A DNA stretch of 64,000 nt from Mucor racemosus (lineage: Eukaryota > Mucoromycota > Mucoromycetes > Mucorales > Mucoraceae), in the NCBI GenBank assembly GCA_027405735.1, contig JAPEHQ010000009.1:2232001-2296000 (forward strand). Direction: 5' to 3'. A program made the translations under genes and the position numbers. Of the stretch, positions 26,771 through 38,925 are shown piece by piece (positions within the stretch are counted from its first letter, which is position 1; each line of letters begins with the position of its first letter). The notes beneath the pieces are model-generated. The model was not told where the DNA came from, ran no database searches, and saw nothing but the letters and a program-made list of their open reading frames with translations.

Positions 26771-28018
26771 GTGTTTAAATACGATTTTCATGCAAAATCA
26801 GGCATCTAAAGCTTTAGTCAACTCATAAAACCAAATCGCTGCCTTTTTAATAAAGCAAAAACAAATTAAAAGATAAATTATATATGTTGGACTATAATTC
26901 TATAAAGTCAAATGTCAAATAAGCCTAAATTTAAGTTGTAAAAAATTCTTTCAAAATAATTTATGATGGGCTGATAATCGAAATATATGTTTTAATTCTT
27001 CTCTTCTAGAAATTTTTACACGATATCAAAGCTTTTTCAAAGTCTATTCTTCACTAGTAAACAGCCTTTGTGGCAACTAATGTATAAAATAATTGGTTCT
27101 ACTTTTTTTTTTTGGTATTTTTTTCCTGATTTTGTATTTGCTAGAATCCAAAAATTACGTTTTTTGTTGTTAATAATCTTGCTGTTTTGACTAAATCAAT
27201 CACTGCTGAAAACGCCTAAAAGATCAAATAATTTGATTAGATATACGGTATATACCTGCCACTTATCTAAAATGCCAATAAACGGTAAAAAGCTATATTG
27301 TATGATACGAAGAATCCATAAAATTGGAGTTATACATCTTTATATGAAAATGGATATGCTTCAACAAGTAACCCGCTTTGCGTATTATCACTTAGATATT
27401 ATGTTTGAAAGTAAAATAGATTAAATGGCTCTATAGAATTACTTTTTTAGTGTAAAAAAATTATCTGAGGCGTAACATGCAGTTGTGATTTTATCTTTAG
27501 TTTCTGCTTTTCATATAATATGCCATGTAAAAAGTTTGATATTTAGCTGCTTTGTTCGAAATATAGGATGTTAAAGGTGTGATTTTATATATTCGACTGA
27601 TTTACCTTTCTTTCTGTAAAGAGTGCAAGTATTTTAATAACTACTTTGAGTATTTGAAATTTTCACTAATCATCAGTTACCTAAAAGTAGATTGAAATGA
27701 ACATACTTGCCATTACTGCAATAAATATTCATACAAAAATAATCTATTGTTTTGACTTCAACAAGAATCTCGTTTGCATGATTACAAGAAAAGCTTGTTA
27801 TACGGTATCCCTAGAAGAAAAGAAAATATCCATTGATGCTACTTCTGCCCCCTCTTTTCAAGGTATATCTCCTCGTATTCATGCGCCGTTTTTTAGCTGA
27901 GATATGTTTGTACAACCAATGTACTTGTCCCAGACTTGGAATAAATGGTGAAACATAAACTGCTGATCTTGTTCAACTTTTTTCTTCTTGTCTTTCTTCG
28001 TTTCTTTTGTAATTGATA

Positions 28019-29930
28019 ATGACTATATCTCCATCAATAACGGGTATAACATGTATTTCTGCTGCTACAGTAGCTACAGTTACTGCATTGCTGGCTTGGA
28101 GATACCCTGATCGTGCTGTGTTTCATGAACATCGTACTGGACTTATCGATCTTGAAGGAACTCCTATTTTAGGAAACCTCCCAAGCATGGTTAAAAATTT
28201 AGATAAATTTTACGACTATTTAGTTGATAATTACGAAAAGCTAAATACAATGACATTGTATGGGTATTTTTTTTTATTAGAGGTATATGATATACTTATA
28301 AAATACATGTTAAATAGTCGCACAACTGCATTTCTTATGCCAAATTTGATCTACACTGCTGATCCAAGAAATGTAGAGCATATACTAAAAGGTATGTAAA
28401 AAAGTTATTGCTGGAAGCCTCTATCAATGATAATTAAAAAAAATAGATAACTTTGAGGGTTATGTAAAGGGTGCCGTATTTGATTACATGATGCATGACC
28501 TCCTAGGTGAAGGGATTTTCAATTCAGATGGTGATAGATGGAAAATTCAGCGCAAAACAGCAAGCCGAATCTTCCATGTAAAGAATTTTCGAGACCAATT
28601 TACAAGGTAAGTATAATGTTGCATTGAATACATTAAAAAAAAACTGAAAATTATCTCAGAGTATTCATGGATGAAATCAATTTAGCCTCAAGAGAAATAT
28701 TTGACAAAGCAGCAATTTCAGGAGAAGTAATTGATTTTCATGACATTATGCTCCGTTTTTCCATGGATTCATTTGCAGAGTAGGTGCTCTATTTTCACTA
28801 CAATATAAAAAAAACCTGATTATAATATATAAATATAAATCTAGATTGGGATTTGGTGTTAAATTGAATTCGCTTCTGAAACGAGCTGAATTTGCAGACT
28901 CATTTGATGCATTACAGTTACATTCATTCAACAGAACCATTATACCATGCATTGACGCTTACGAATCAGTAAAACACTATTTGACTTACTGGAGCAAGGA
29001 GAAATCAATGAAACAACACCTTGAAACAGTCAATGCATTTGCTGAGAGGCTCATTAAGGAACGCCATGAAGAAGAGGAGGCAGACAAATTAAGCGACATT
29101 AAATACGAAAAAGAAGATCTGTTGTCTCGTTTCATGAGAGCAACCAGTTCTACGGGGAAAACTTTAGATGATGTCGAGTTAAGAGACACTATTCTTAATT
29201 TTATCATTGCTGGTCGAGATACAACTGGGCAGGCACTTTCTTGGACATTCTATCAATTAATGCTGTTCCCAGAAATCCAAGAAAAAGTATATGCAGAAGC
29301 CCAGCAATTCATTACCAAGGAAGTTGAGGCAGACCCACCTAGATTATACACAGTTATTCAAGATATGGTATACTCTCACGCAGTGTATGTTAATTAGATA
29401 AAGTTTATTTACAATTATTAACTATTACCATCAATAGATTATATGAAGTTTTAAGACTTTATCCCTCTGTTCCTGGTAATCAAAAGGAGGCTGTAAAGGA
29501 TGACATTTGGCCTGATGGTACTAAAATTCTCAAAGGTGACCAAGTATCATGGCAACCTTACTGTCAAGGGCGTTTAACAAAGATTTGGGGAGCCGATGCA
29601 AAAGAATTCAAGCCTGAACGTTGGATATCAAAGACAGATGGCTCGCTTTTGCGTGTATCGCCTTTCCAATGGTCTGTATTTAACGCCGGCCCTCGTGTAT
29701 GTTTAGGTAACATGAACAAAAGGAATTGCTCTGGAAAGAAATAGACATTAACATTCGTAACTACTATAGGTCAAAATTTAGCCATTTTGGAGGCATTAGT
29801 TGCTATATTACTCTTGGTAAAAAGATACAAGTTTCATCAAGCTCCTGGTCATAAAGTAGAAATTTTGAATTTAGTGACATTATCAATGAAAGATGGGCTC
29901 AAAATTACTGTTGAAAAGCGAAAACCTTGA
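28019..29930 (+). CDS. Cytochrome P450 monooxygenase (CYP52/CYP86/CYP704-like clan)
   Basis: Haem-thiolate monooxygenase, probably ER-anchored. Seven exons: 28019-28263, 28318-28391, 28447-28606, 28660-28779, 28845-29384, 29438-29706 and 29770-29930, giving 522 residues. An N-terminal hydrophobic anchor covers about residues 5-27. Diagnostic motifs: the I-helix AGRDTTGQ, the ExxR motif EVLR, the PERF-type FKPERW, and the haem-binding loop [10 protein letters not shown] with the Cys ligand. Sequences such as '[15 protein letters not shown]' and '[14 protein letters not shown]' resemble fatty-acid/alkane hydroxylases of the CYP52/86/704 type and zygomycete CYP509-like enzymes; the substrate cannot be told from sequence. 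The ATG at 28019 is used because it follows a pyrimidine-rich leader and gives the anchor. AATAAA lies at 29964-29969, 34 bp after the stop. It is not part of an evident biosynthetic cluster. Confidence 0.92.
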
Positions 29931-32900
29931 TCTGTTTTGTAAACTTGATACAAGGAGTGATTCAATAAAAACTCCTCTATTCTATCTTTAAAATATGTTG
30001 ATAAACAAGTGCATGGACAATGAATATAATATATCAAATGTAATAAAAAACATACATGTAATGTACATTCACATGTATTAACCTAAATCATGGTCTTAAG
30101 GGGAGATGGGGGTTAATACCTGTTAAATTCATTGTACGTAAATAAGTTAAAATTGATTTACATATTAAAAAATCCCTGTAAAAATCGCAAGCATAAGGAG
30201 TACTGCCTATTTATAATTTTTGAGGAACAATGCATATCATATGTACTTGATGTCTATAGTTTATTTGTATTTTTGAACGACGGCTTACAATGTAATCAGT
30301 GAGAAAGATCTTTCAACTGCACCTCCTCGTACAGTACATCAATATGCGTGTATTTATTACAATCCTATAGATGAAAGTCATGAATAAATATGGTCAACCA
30401 ATACCTTTTGGGCTATTTTATTACATAAAACGTTTAATATTGTTTCGATAAATCTTTTGAACCGAGTATATCAATCATTATATGGCTTAGAAATAATGTG
30501 GACATCAATGTAAGATGACCTAATTTTAATGAGATATCAGTTTTGCTACTCTTTAAAGATTTTCACACGGTTTCAACTGCAAATTACCAAAAAACATTAC
30601 TTTTGGTAATATATTTTAATATTCATATATTGCACTAGTATTTTTTGATTTACAAATAAATACAGAAAATTGAGCGATATGACCTTTTGTTTACATGATA
30701 TCGTTAAAGTGGCTGAACGCGGAGCTTAAATAAATTCAGGGGTAATATTTTTTTGGTAACTGTGGCGTCAAATCTCTTGATTGGAACCCTCTCCCGTCTT
30801 CCCCCCCCCCTTAAGAACGAAACTATATTATCACAAGTATTACAAGGTTGATTATCGTTTGATATATATTAGATTAACTAAATAAAAACCAGTTTAGTTA
30901 TGATTCTATGACATGTTCTATTTACATTTAATTATCGTAATTTTTGTATGCGATATGATTTAGCCAAATAAACGAGTTTATCATCAATATTTACAACGTT
31001 TCATATGTATAGAATAAATTTAAATAGAAGGGCTTCTTCCAATTAGATTTATAGATTTTCACATACATATGGAAATCCCGGTCTTCCGGGATAATCTCAT
31101 TGATTTAGGCACTTCTTTTTTTTTCAAAACTTGGCAATATTGGACATCATTTGCTTTTTGAAAAACATAAATAAACTTAGCAGAGTAATTTATGCATAAT
31201 AAATGTTTGTATTAAATAATAATAAAGTTCACGACAAGTTTCAAGAATGCATGTCATGTATGTACGCAGATCAAAAAGAAACAAATTAGCTTTTCTATAT
31301 TTTCTTCTCAGCACAGTTCTAAAAAAGACTCAGCATATCATATATTCAAACTATTAATAGAGAATCAAATAAATAATACGTGTCCAAGAAATTAATTTAA
31401 CAATCAATTTGGTGAGTTGAATATTTTAGAACCTCCTAAAGTAGGCCAAAAAGAAAGAAAAATGACTATCACCATACCCAATAAAATGGAACCAATGGGA
31501 ACTAATATAATATGTAATGGCATTGATTACATAATATCTTATATACTATTTTATATCATATTGTGCATATGAATACGAATGTATTGTATACATACATAAT
31601 CTTGCTGAAACTTGGAAAATTATGAGTATATTACAAATTAGCCCCATAATATGGTCTTCTCCGCAATTGTGATGGATGAGGGCCTTTAGTTTCTAAAAAT
31701 GGCTGGATTCCCTGCCTTGCCCTGCCGAGATCGGATGGCGAACTTTCTTTTAAATGCGACGTTACATATTTTTCTTGTATGTAACATGTTTTATATAGTC
31801 TGAATTCCATAGATCAAAATAGTTACATTTCATGATTTATGTTATCAACATGATGTATGTATGAAAACGTATATGCAACATGATTTTATTAACAAAAAAA
31901 AAAGATTGATTGCATTCTATAGAATCGATTTATATGCATGATTGTTTTTTTTTTTTTTTTTATTGTGGAATTTTTTACAAGTGATATAAATGCATTAAAT
32001 ATCATTTTAATTTCAAGCTCAAGGGTACTTTAGTTTGTGTATTAGATGTATATATATATATAAATATACAGAAACATAAAGGGGAATAACTATACATATA
32101 TGTGCAATGTACCATGAATTCACCCGTCATCAAGAAATCTCCCTGCTGAATACACATTGGTTTACATATACATATATATATATACCAACTGATTAACAAA
32201 ACTCAAGGCTTCAAATCATTGGGGAAACACAAAAATGAAATAGGAAAAGCGTTATTTGTGTGTGTGTGTATTATGTTATTATGCGTGCGGCACCCAATAA
32301 CCGTAAAAATGCACTGTGCCACTATGATTTATCAAAGAACGAAGGAATCTTTTTGTTGTCGTCGGATGATGTTCTTAATTTAGATGGTATGAATGATGAT
32401 GATGTTTTTCTCTGTATCTTCCATGCAAAAAAAAAATAGAAAGGGGGCCTTCATGTGTAAAAAGGAGTTCTTGTTATTGTTTATGTTATTTTTCCCAAGG
32501 ATTTAAAAAGTACTATCCACAATTCGAGGGGAAAAAAGGGGAGGATTTATAAGATACTGTAAATGTAAAAATGTACAAACACAGATTATTTGATCAATAC
32601 TAAAATATCTTGTTTGTGTAATCATCATCATCAAATTTATCTCGGTTAATGATAACGGTATTATGTGAATTATAGATTAACTGATAGAATGTGTATCATG
32701 GTTTTAATGAGTTTCCTCCTTTTACTCTTTATATATATATATACATATATCATTTTTTATGCCTATGATTTTCAATGAAATAGAAAAAGAGACGCAGGGT
32801 TAGACATTTATATAAAAAAAAAAAAAAAAATTAGGTCGCGTGTTGTGTAACTTTATGGCATTCAAATGAAATCACTAACATCATCATGCCATGTATGTAC

Positions 32901-33240
32901 ACTGTATTGAATCTTGAAAGAAGCAAAAAAATTGAATCGAAAATGTGTTGTCATGGTAACAGATAGCATATTCATGTTACTATGGAGATGAACATGTACT
33001 TGATTTGATGTTGGTGCCGCATCTTTTTATCTATGATACACTCCTAAAATGGACTCGTCTGTTTCTTTATTCTATTTCCAATTTAGATTCTCCTTATGCG
33101 TAGCAAACAATATATAATAAACACAAAAATATTCTAAACCTTAATGTTTGTGTATGTCAAAATACTAGTTTTTTTTTTAGTTTTCTTTTTTATATTTTCA
33201 TCTCTTTCTCTTTCTTTTTCTCTTTCTTACATTATATAAA
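29931..33240. other. AT-rich spacer
   Basis: About 3.3 kb with no gene I can support. Notable low-complexity features are a C10 run near 30802, a T18-like run at 31946-31963, several (TA)n tracts (32049-32060, 32171-32184, 32732-32743) and a (GT)n run at 32257-32268. The last 60 bp is a C/T-rich tract leading into the cyclin gene. Confidence 0.55.
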
Positions 33241-34182
33241 ATGATGACAATACAATCAATGGATTTTATGCCTTATTACGATCCTACGTTTTCAGTCAAA
33301 CAGACATATTTATATGATCAACAACCACAACCACAACAACAATGGCTTGAGCAATTATTCATTCCACAAACAATCATTTCACCACCATCACAACAACAAC
33401 AGCAGCAGCAGCAATTGCTTTTATCAACACCAAATGATCTTTCTGTAATGAGTCAAAAAGTTATTCGATTATTATGCTGTGGAAATACAATTTGGGATAT
33501 GGACAGAATAACAAATTTCTCAAACTTTTGTGATCGATTAATGTTGCAAATTGACATTCCCGAATCAGTAGTTTACACAAGGTGGGTTTCATATATTAAT
33601 TTTTACGTATAAAATGTATATGTATATATATATATATTCATATCATATATTTATTTTTTGTAGTTTAAAATATATTCAACGCATCTTGGCAAATTGTGTA
33701 AATGAATATAATTTAATCGATCTATCTGATATTGCACATGAATATTCATTATTTACTGTATCACTATTATTGGCGTACAAATTTCTTGAAGATAATCCTC
33801 CTTATATGGTAATATAACATAATAAAAAATGCCAATAGAATTACTAAATTTTCTTTAATAGCGTCAATGGTCCTTTGTCTCGATGATTCCAATTGAAGAT
33901 TTAGTTAGAGTCGAATCGCAAATATTACAAAAATTAGATTATTCACTTGATATTTCAATCGAAACATTTGATCAATGGACCGACCAATGCAATGAGATTT
34001 TCCACGGTGGCCAAGATATTTTAAAATATGATTTGCATATGACTCGCTCTCGACTTGGATACAGCATCTTATTACCGGTTTTACTAGATGATTTTTATTT
34101 TAATCAATATCAGCAACAACAACAACAACAACAACAACAACAGATGATGATGATGTTGATGCAGCCACAACAAGAATTATAT

Positions 34183-34219
<37 letters not shown>

Positions 34220-34374
34220 CAACAATAACAACGCCAACCGCAGAACAGCAATATGATGATCCATATTATTATGATTTAAATGATACTATGATGACAACAA
34301 ATTATTATTTGCAAGAACAAGTTCCCCTACCAATGGATCCTTTGTGGTACTTGACACATAATACCATCTTTTAG
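33241..34374 (+). CDS. Pcl/Pho80-like cyclin with poly-Gln and poly-Ala tracts
   Basis: Putative regulatory partner of a Pho85-type cyclin-dependent kinase. Three exons (33241-33581, 33664-33808, 33862-34374) encode 332 residues. A Gln-rich N-terminus precedes the cyclin box at about 85-210. Visible cyclin-box elements are the F..F.DRLMLQIDIPESVVYTSLKYI helix region, then 'LFTVSLLLAYKFLEDNPP' and 'EDLVRVESQILQKLDYSLDIS', which correspond to the conserved K-F-L and ExxxL..LDY positions of Pcl/Pho80 cyclins. The C-terminal tail holds poly-Gln, Met-rich and poly-Ala (11 Ala) runs encoded by CAA/CAG and GCA repeats. The ATG at 33241 follows a C/T-rich leader and 'tatataaa'. The gene faces RRS1 tail-to-tail, 254 bp apart. 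Confidence 0.8.
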
Positions 34375-34628
34375 ATCATATTTGCTTTGTTTGTTTAATT
34401 ACACACCTTTTTATACATATGCACATAATACATGAAATCCATTTCTTTATACCTTTATTCTTCTGTATTCATCCCACTTTCAATTACATTCCCCTTCTTC
34501 CCCTTTCTCCTTTGCTCTTTATTTTACAAGTATACATGTACAGCATTTTTTCTTTCTTTTTTTTAATAAAATCATCAACTATTGTTTTCTTTAAAAAAAT
34601 AATATTTATTTACAAAATAATCTAAAAT

Positions 34629-35713
34629 CTATCGCTTTCCACCCTTCTTCTTTTCAAACTTCTTCTTTTTATCACCAAATTTCTTCTTGGCGTCAAAAGT
34701 ATTAGCATATTCTCTCTTTGACTGAAGACGAACGGCCTTTTCGGTATTTACAATATCATTCTTTCCAACAATCTTCTTCAAAATATCCAACGAACTATTC
34801 TTTTCAGCTTTAACATCACCAACAGTAGGGCTGAACTGATGAGTAACACCCTTCATCTTGGATTCACCCTTTAACTTGTTATCAAATTTACCAACACTGG
34901 CAGTAGCCTTCTTGGAAGCAGCAATAGCAGTTTGCAATTCTTCCTTTTTAAATTCCTTGATATCTTTTTTACCAGCCAAAGTAGCTGCTGCTCCTTCTTC
35001 TTGATTACGACGTTGACGCTTGGCATTCTTTTCTGAACGACCCTTCTTTTCCTCACGTGCTTTAGCATATTGATCTTCCATGGGATCTCCGTGATCGGGA
35101 ACAGGCATGAGCCAATCTTGATCCAATGTTCCTTCAGGCTTAGCTCCCTTATAACCCCAACGAGGTGTGTATTCACCAGTGTCTTCATCGTATACCATAC
35201 GTTCACGCTTCTTGTTTTGAATGCCCTTAACCTTGGCAAACTTCTCCCATCTGGTAAGAGGCTTGTCTTTAGGCAAAGGCTTCTCACGAGGTAAAACACT
35301 CACACGAGCGGGCAAATGAGCTAAAACACCTGCATCAGCACTGTTGACGGGCAACTTGAAGAGCTCATTCACAATTAATTGTGTATTATCTCTAGTTAAG
35401 TCCAAAAGATATTTATCTGTGCTGTTCTTGCTCCTAATGTAAAACAGATAAAAATGTTAATCAAACTGAGATAATTTGATATTTTGACAATTTTTTCCTT
35501 ACTTGAGGGTCTTTTCATCCAAAGCATTAGTATCAAATGCAGCTAAGAGGTTGATATCGAAATCAAGAGGCACAAGCTTCTCGACAGTGATAGGTTTACT
35601 AACAAAATTTGAGATCGTGAGTCGACAAAATTTCGGTACAAAAAATTCAAATATTCAGTAAATCAAACTTACAATTGAGCTTGATGAGCTTCTAAAATCT
35701 CAGTAACATCCAT
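34629..35713 (-). CDS. RRS1: Ribosome biogenesis regulatory protein Rrs1
   Basis: Nucleolar factor that with Rpf2 loads the 5S RNP into pre-60S particles. Three exons on the minus strand (35673-35713, 35503-35598, 34629-35433) encode 313 residues. Visible family features: VEKLVPLDFDINLLAAFD near the N-terminus, then DNTQLIVNELFKLPV, 'VSVLPREKPLPKDKPLTRWEKFAKVKGI', KRERMVYDEDTGEYTPRWGYKGA and a Lys-rich tail ending GKKKKFEKKKGGKR, a likely nucleolar localisation signal. Exon 1 has only 14 codons; it was found by matching the phase of its GT donor to the conserved second exon. Exon base composition (C/T-ending codons) suggests high expression. Confidence 0.93.
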
Positions 35714-36659
35714 TTTTTTTATAAAGAAATTTTATGTATAGATAAAAGATGAGTAGAGTGCAATGGTTCCTTTGATTTTTGATTTATGAAATGTATGAAG
35801 AAAAAAAAAAACGAAAAAAAAAAAAGCTTTTTCAGACTGCTTTTGAGTGACCATTTTGTCCTTTTATAAACTTATTGAGCGATTGATTGTATACCTTAAT
35901 GATTTTCTCACCCGTAAATCATATATCTAAGGCATTGATAAGAGTGTAAATGTTGTTTTCATCTTCTTCATAATGTGTATGCATTTTTTTCTGTTATTTT
36001 ATCCCAGGATTTCATGAAATTGTGAACCTGTAAATATCATTACCAAATTAAGACAGATGTCTGCTAAATTTGTGAATACGAGCTGATTTGTATTAATGCT
36101 GAAAAAAAATATGCCGCCAACATTGGGAAAACTTGCAGATCACTGCACACATCTGATCATCTAGTAGTTCTTATGTTGACTGAGGTGGTCAAATACAAAG
36201 CAAAGCTTCTGCTTATCTTTCTAATTAATGTCAAATAAATTTCATGGAATCACCAATTCAAACTCTAAAATCAAGCAAACATGTTTTGGAATTATACAAC
36301 ATAATAGCAGTTGAGATAAAGGATAGGTACTTTATTCTAAAAGCTTTCATTCTTCACCCATAAGCAAATTCTTTAAGACCGACAACGGTATAACAAGATT
36401 TTGAATCACCAGCACCAGCTTCTACTTTGAGGTGTTGTATTGAGCACTACCTTTTCGGAATGATTTGCAATATTGTAATACATAGAGATATCTTCCATTC
36501 ATCTATTTTTATGGAAGTTTACTAATATATATCAAATTAATTAAATTGAGCACTTAATAATGAAGCTCAAATTGATGAAAAATCAATATTTAAAATAGAT
36601 TTTTCAAAAGCTTCCGAACTTCAATATCAGAGCGTGCTCTCTTTTCTATAACTAATCTC

Positions 36660-37870
36660 ATCATCATACTAAACATTTTTAGGATATACTTTAAACTTTA
36701 GACACTAATAAACAGATATGAATTGGTCGCATTATGCTACCTATTTCTAAATTTATTTTATATCTCACGAAAAACTCAAAAACGCGTAAAATTCACTACT
36801 TTTCCCTTGAAAACTGGGCTTCACTTTTCATTCCTGCTCTACTTTTTTTCCCACTAAATAACACCAAGAAAACATTATATGCTAATGTACCTGAGATGCT
36901 CAGCTTTAATTCAAAAATAAGTATCCAGAAATATCCTATTTTTTGCAGTTGGTATTAATTTTTCAGTGCTAAGGTTTCAGATTTTTTACGCGTATTTCAC
37001 TGCTAAAAGATTGAAAACTTTGTGGCTTCATATCTCTAGAAATAATTAAGCTACGCTAATACTTTTTAGTAATAAAACTTACTTGTTTTGAGGTGCTTTA
37101 TAACATAGTTGAATATAAAAAAATTCTGAGCACTTTTATTTTTCTTCATTTTTTTTGGCATTTCTATAGTAGGTTTCAAAATATTGGTTAAATTGAGCAA
37201 TATTTTTTTTGCATTCATGTCGTTAAGCTCGTTGAGCTCTCTTGGACTCAATTTAGTTTTTTTTAAAATATTAATTTTTCGTGGAGATATCTTCAAAAAT
37301 GTGTACAAAGAGGTACTTCCATTTCTAGCTTCAATTTTCCCTTATATACCCTCATCCTAAATTCTGAATCTGAAAAAAAATTCGACACAAATCTCGTTTT
37401 CTCTACGAAAAATGCAGCTAGAAAATTGTATAATAGCTCGATCAATAGATACTGTTGTTGCGCATCCTGTCAATTACTTATATTTTAAATATAGCTATCA
37501 AAAGTGATGTGTATCTTCAAAAAACCTTCAAAATTTCAATTGCATTTTACGCAAAATTTAATGTAAAACATTTATTTAAATTTTATGCGATAGATGCAGA
37601 ATTCAAAACTGCACAAAAACCATTTAATACGCTAGGTCGAGTCACTTTGCAGTTCATGAGCCATTAAACGGTTTTGTTTTTTTTGAATCATTTTTCATTC
37701 ATTTCAGCAAATAAATTTTGGATCCCCGTGATGATAGGTTTTAAGCTGTGATAAGAACTATTATTTTGGTTATCTCGACAAAAAATCAATGTTTTTCGCT
37801 AAAACAAAAAATGCGGAGTAGCAATCAATCAGATCTATCTTGTGAATATAAAAATTAAGCCCTGGATAAT
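36660..37870 (+). repeat. Dispersed repeat family 1, copy B
   Basis: About 1.2 kb, closely similar by eye to 43310-44460; 'aaattcactacttttcccttg' is identical in both. It shares with copies A and C an open minus-strand frame whose peptide includes ISPRKINILKK and RELNELNDMNAKKILLN. Confidence 0.8.
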
Positions 37871-38844
37871 GAGTTTTAGGTTTTACAAAATAATAAACAA
37901 ATATTTACAACTGCAGAAAAAAAGAGAAAAAAAATCCCATCCTTGTGAATATTGATCCAATTAATCTTCAATTATACATGATGATAGATTTAAATATATC
38001 TTGCATAAAAGTTTATACTTTTACTTTCACAAATCACTGTGAATTGAGAAAACCATCAGCAATGCATGATATTTCTGTCCAATAAAACTACCTGTTGTAT
38101 CCTATATTATTTTCATGTTTGATAAATAATACTTAAAAAAGAATACAATTAAAGGAGAATGAGTAATGAACCAGTTCTTCAGCTGTATAATAAAAACAAG
38201 ATATCGTTTATTTAGATATAAAAATATGGCCTTTTACTGTCTATTGATTTGATATTAAGATCCTGATGAGATGTAGTTTATGGCACTATTGAATCACTAG
38301 ACCTGTTTGATAGTAGATAGTAGTATATTGATGGAAATGGATCAATCGTAATTTAACCATGCTTGCAGAGCCTGTGAGGTATCTTGTTTCAATGCTGCGC
38401 TAAATGTGCTTGAATGTTGATTTGATAGCTACTTGATTGATTAACCGCTGGGATGAAATAGTATGGTGTCATAATTGAGGTCCAAGCGTTCTTGGTAATT
38501 ACTGGATTAAACTTGGTACGCTAGGAGTTTTTTATATCCGATATCAATACTTTTCACTGCAATACATGACGTAGTCAATAGATTGTAAGATATATTGATA
38601 CTGTAGAAAGTGATAACGTATGATACTAGGTGGAATACAACAGTGGTTGTAAAATAAGGTATTCATAAAGAAAATGAATTTTTAAAATAGCACTAAAAAT
38701 ACTGGAGTAGTAGAGTAAAGAAGAAAACAATTGATAGTCTTTGGAAAGCTGCTCATTGAAATGTAAAACGAAAAAAAAAAGGCGAGGAGGTGATTAGCTG
38801 CGATTTTAGCCCGGCAAATACAAGTTCTGAAGAAAATCCGTTTA

Positions 38845-38925
38845 CACGAGTTTCGAACTCACAACCTCTCCGTTTGAACTAGCTGTAAAGCGCATAAGTC
38901 TAGCAACTAGGATAAACGTCCTCTC
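38845..38925 (-). other. Degenerate tRNA-like sequence
   Basis: On the minus strand the segment 'gagaggttgtgagttcgaaa' looks like a tRNA T-arm/B-box (GGTTGTGAGTTCGAA). The two outer ends can pair weakly (GTTTA with TAAAC). The D-arm and anticodon stem do not fold cleanly, so this is at best a tRNA pseudogene or SINE head, not a functional tRNA. Confidence 0.25.

Larger units (their letters stand above)
24174..28018. other. Divergent spacer between ARG1 and the P450 gene
   Basis: About 3.8 kb with no supported gene. It holds the ARG1 promoter region (TATA-like 'gtatatataa' on the minus strand at about 24240-24250, Gcn4-like sites at 24545 and 24677) and an inverted family-2 repeat copy at about 26245-26770. 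The P450 promoter should be in the last few hundred bases. The frame at 27697-27900 was considered and not called. Confidence 0.55.

Noticed and set aside
27697..27900. 67-codon frame 120 bp upstream of the P450 gene
   Set aside because: No recognisable motif, no splice signals leading into the P450; more likely promoter sequence.
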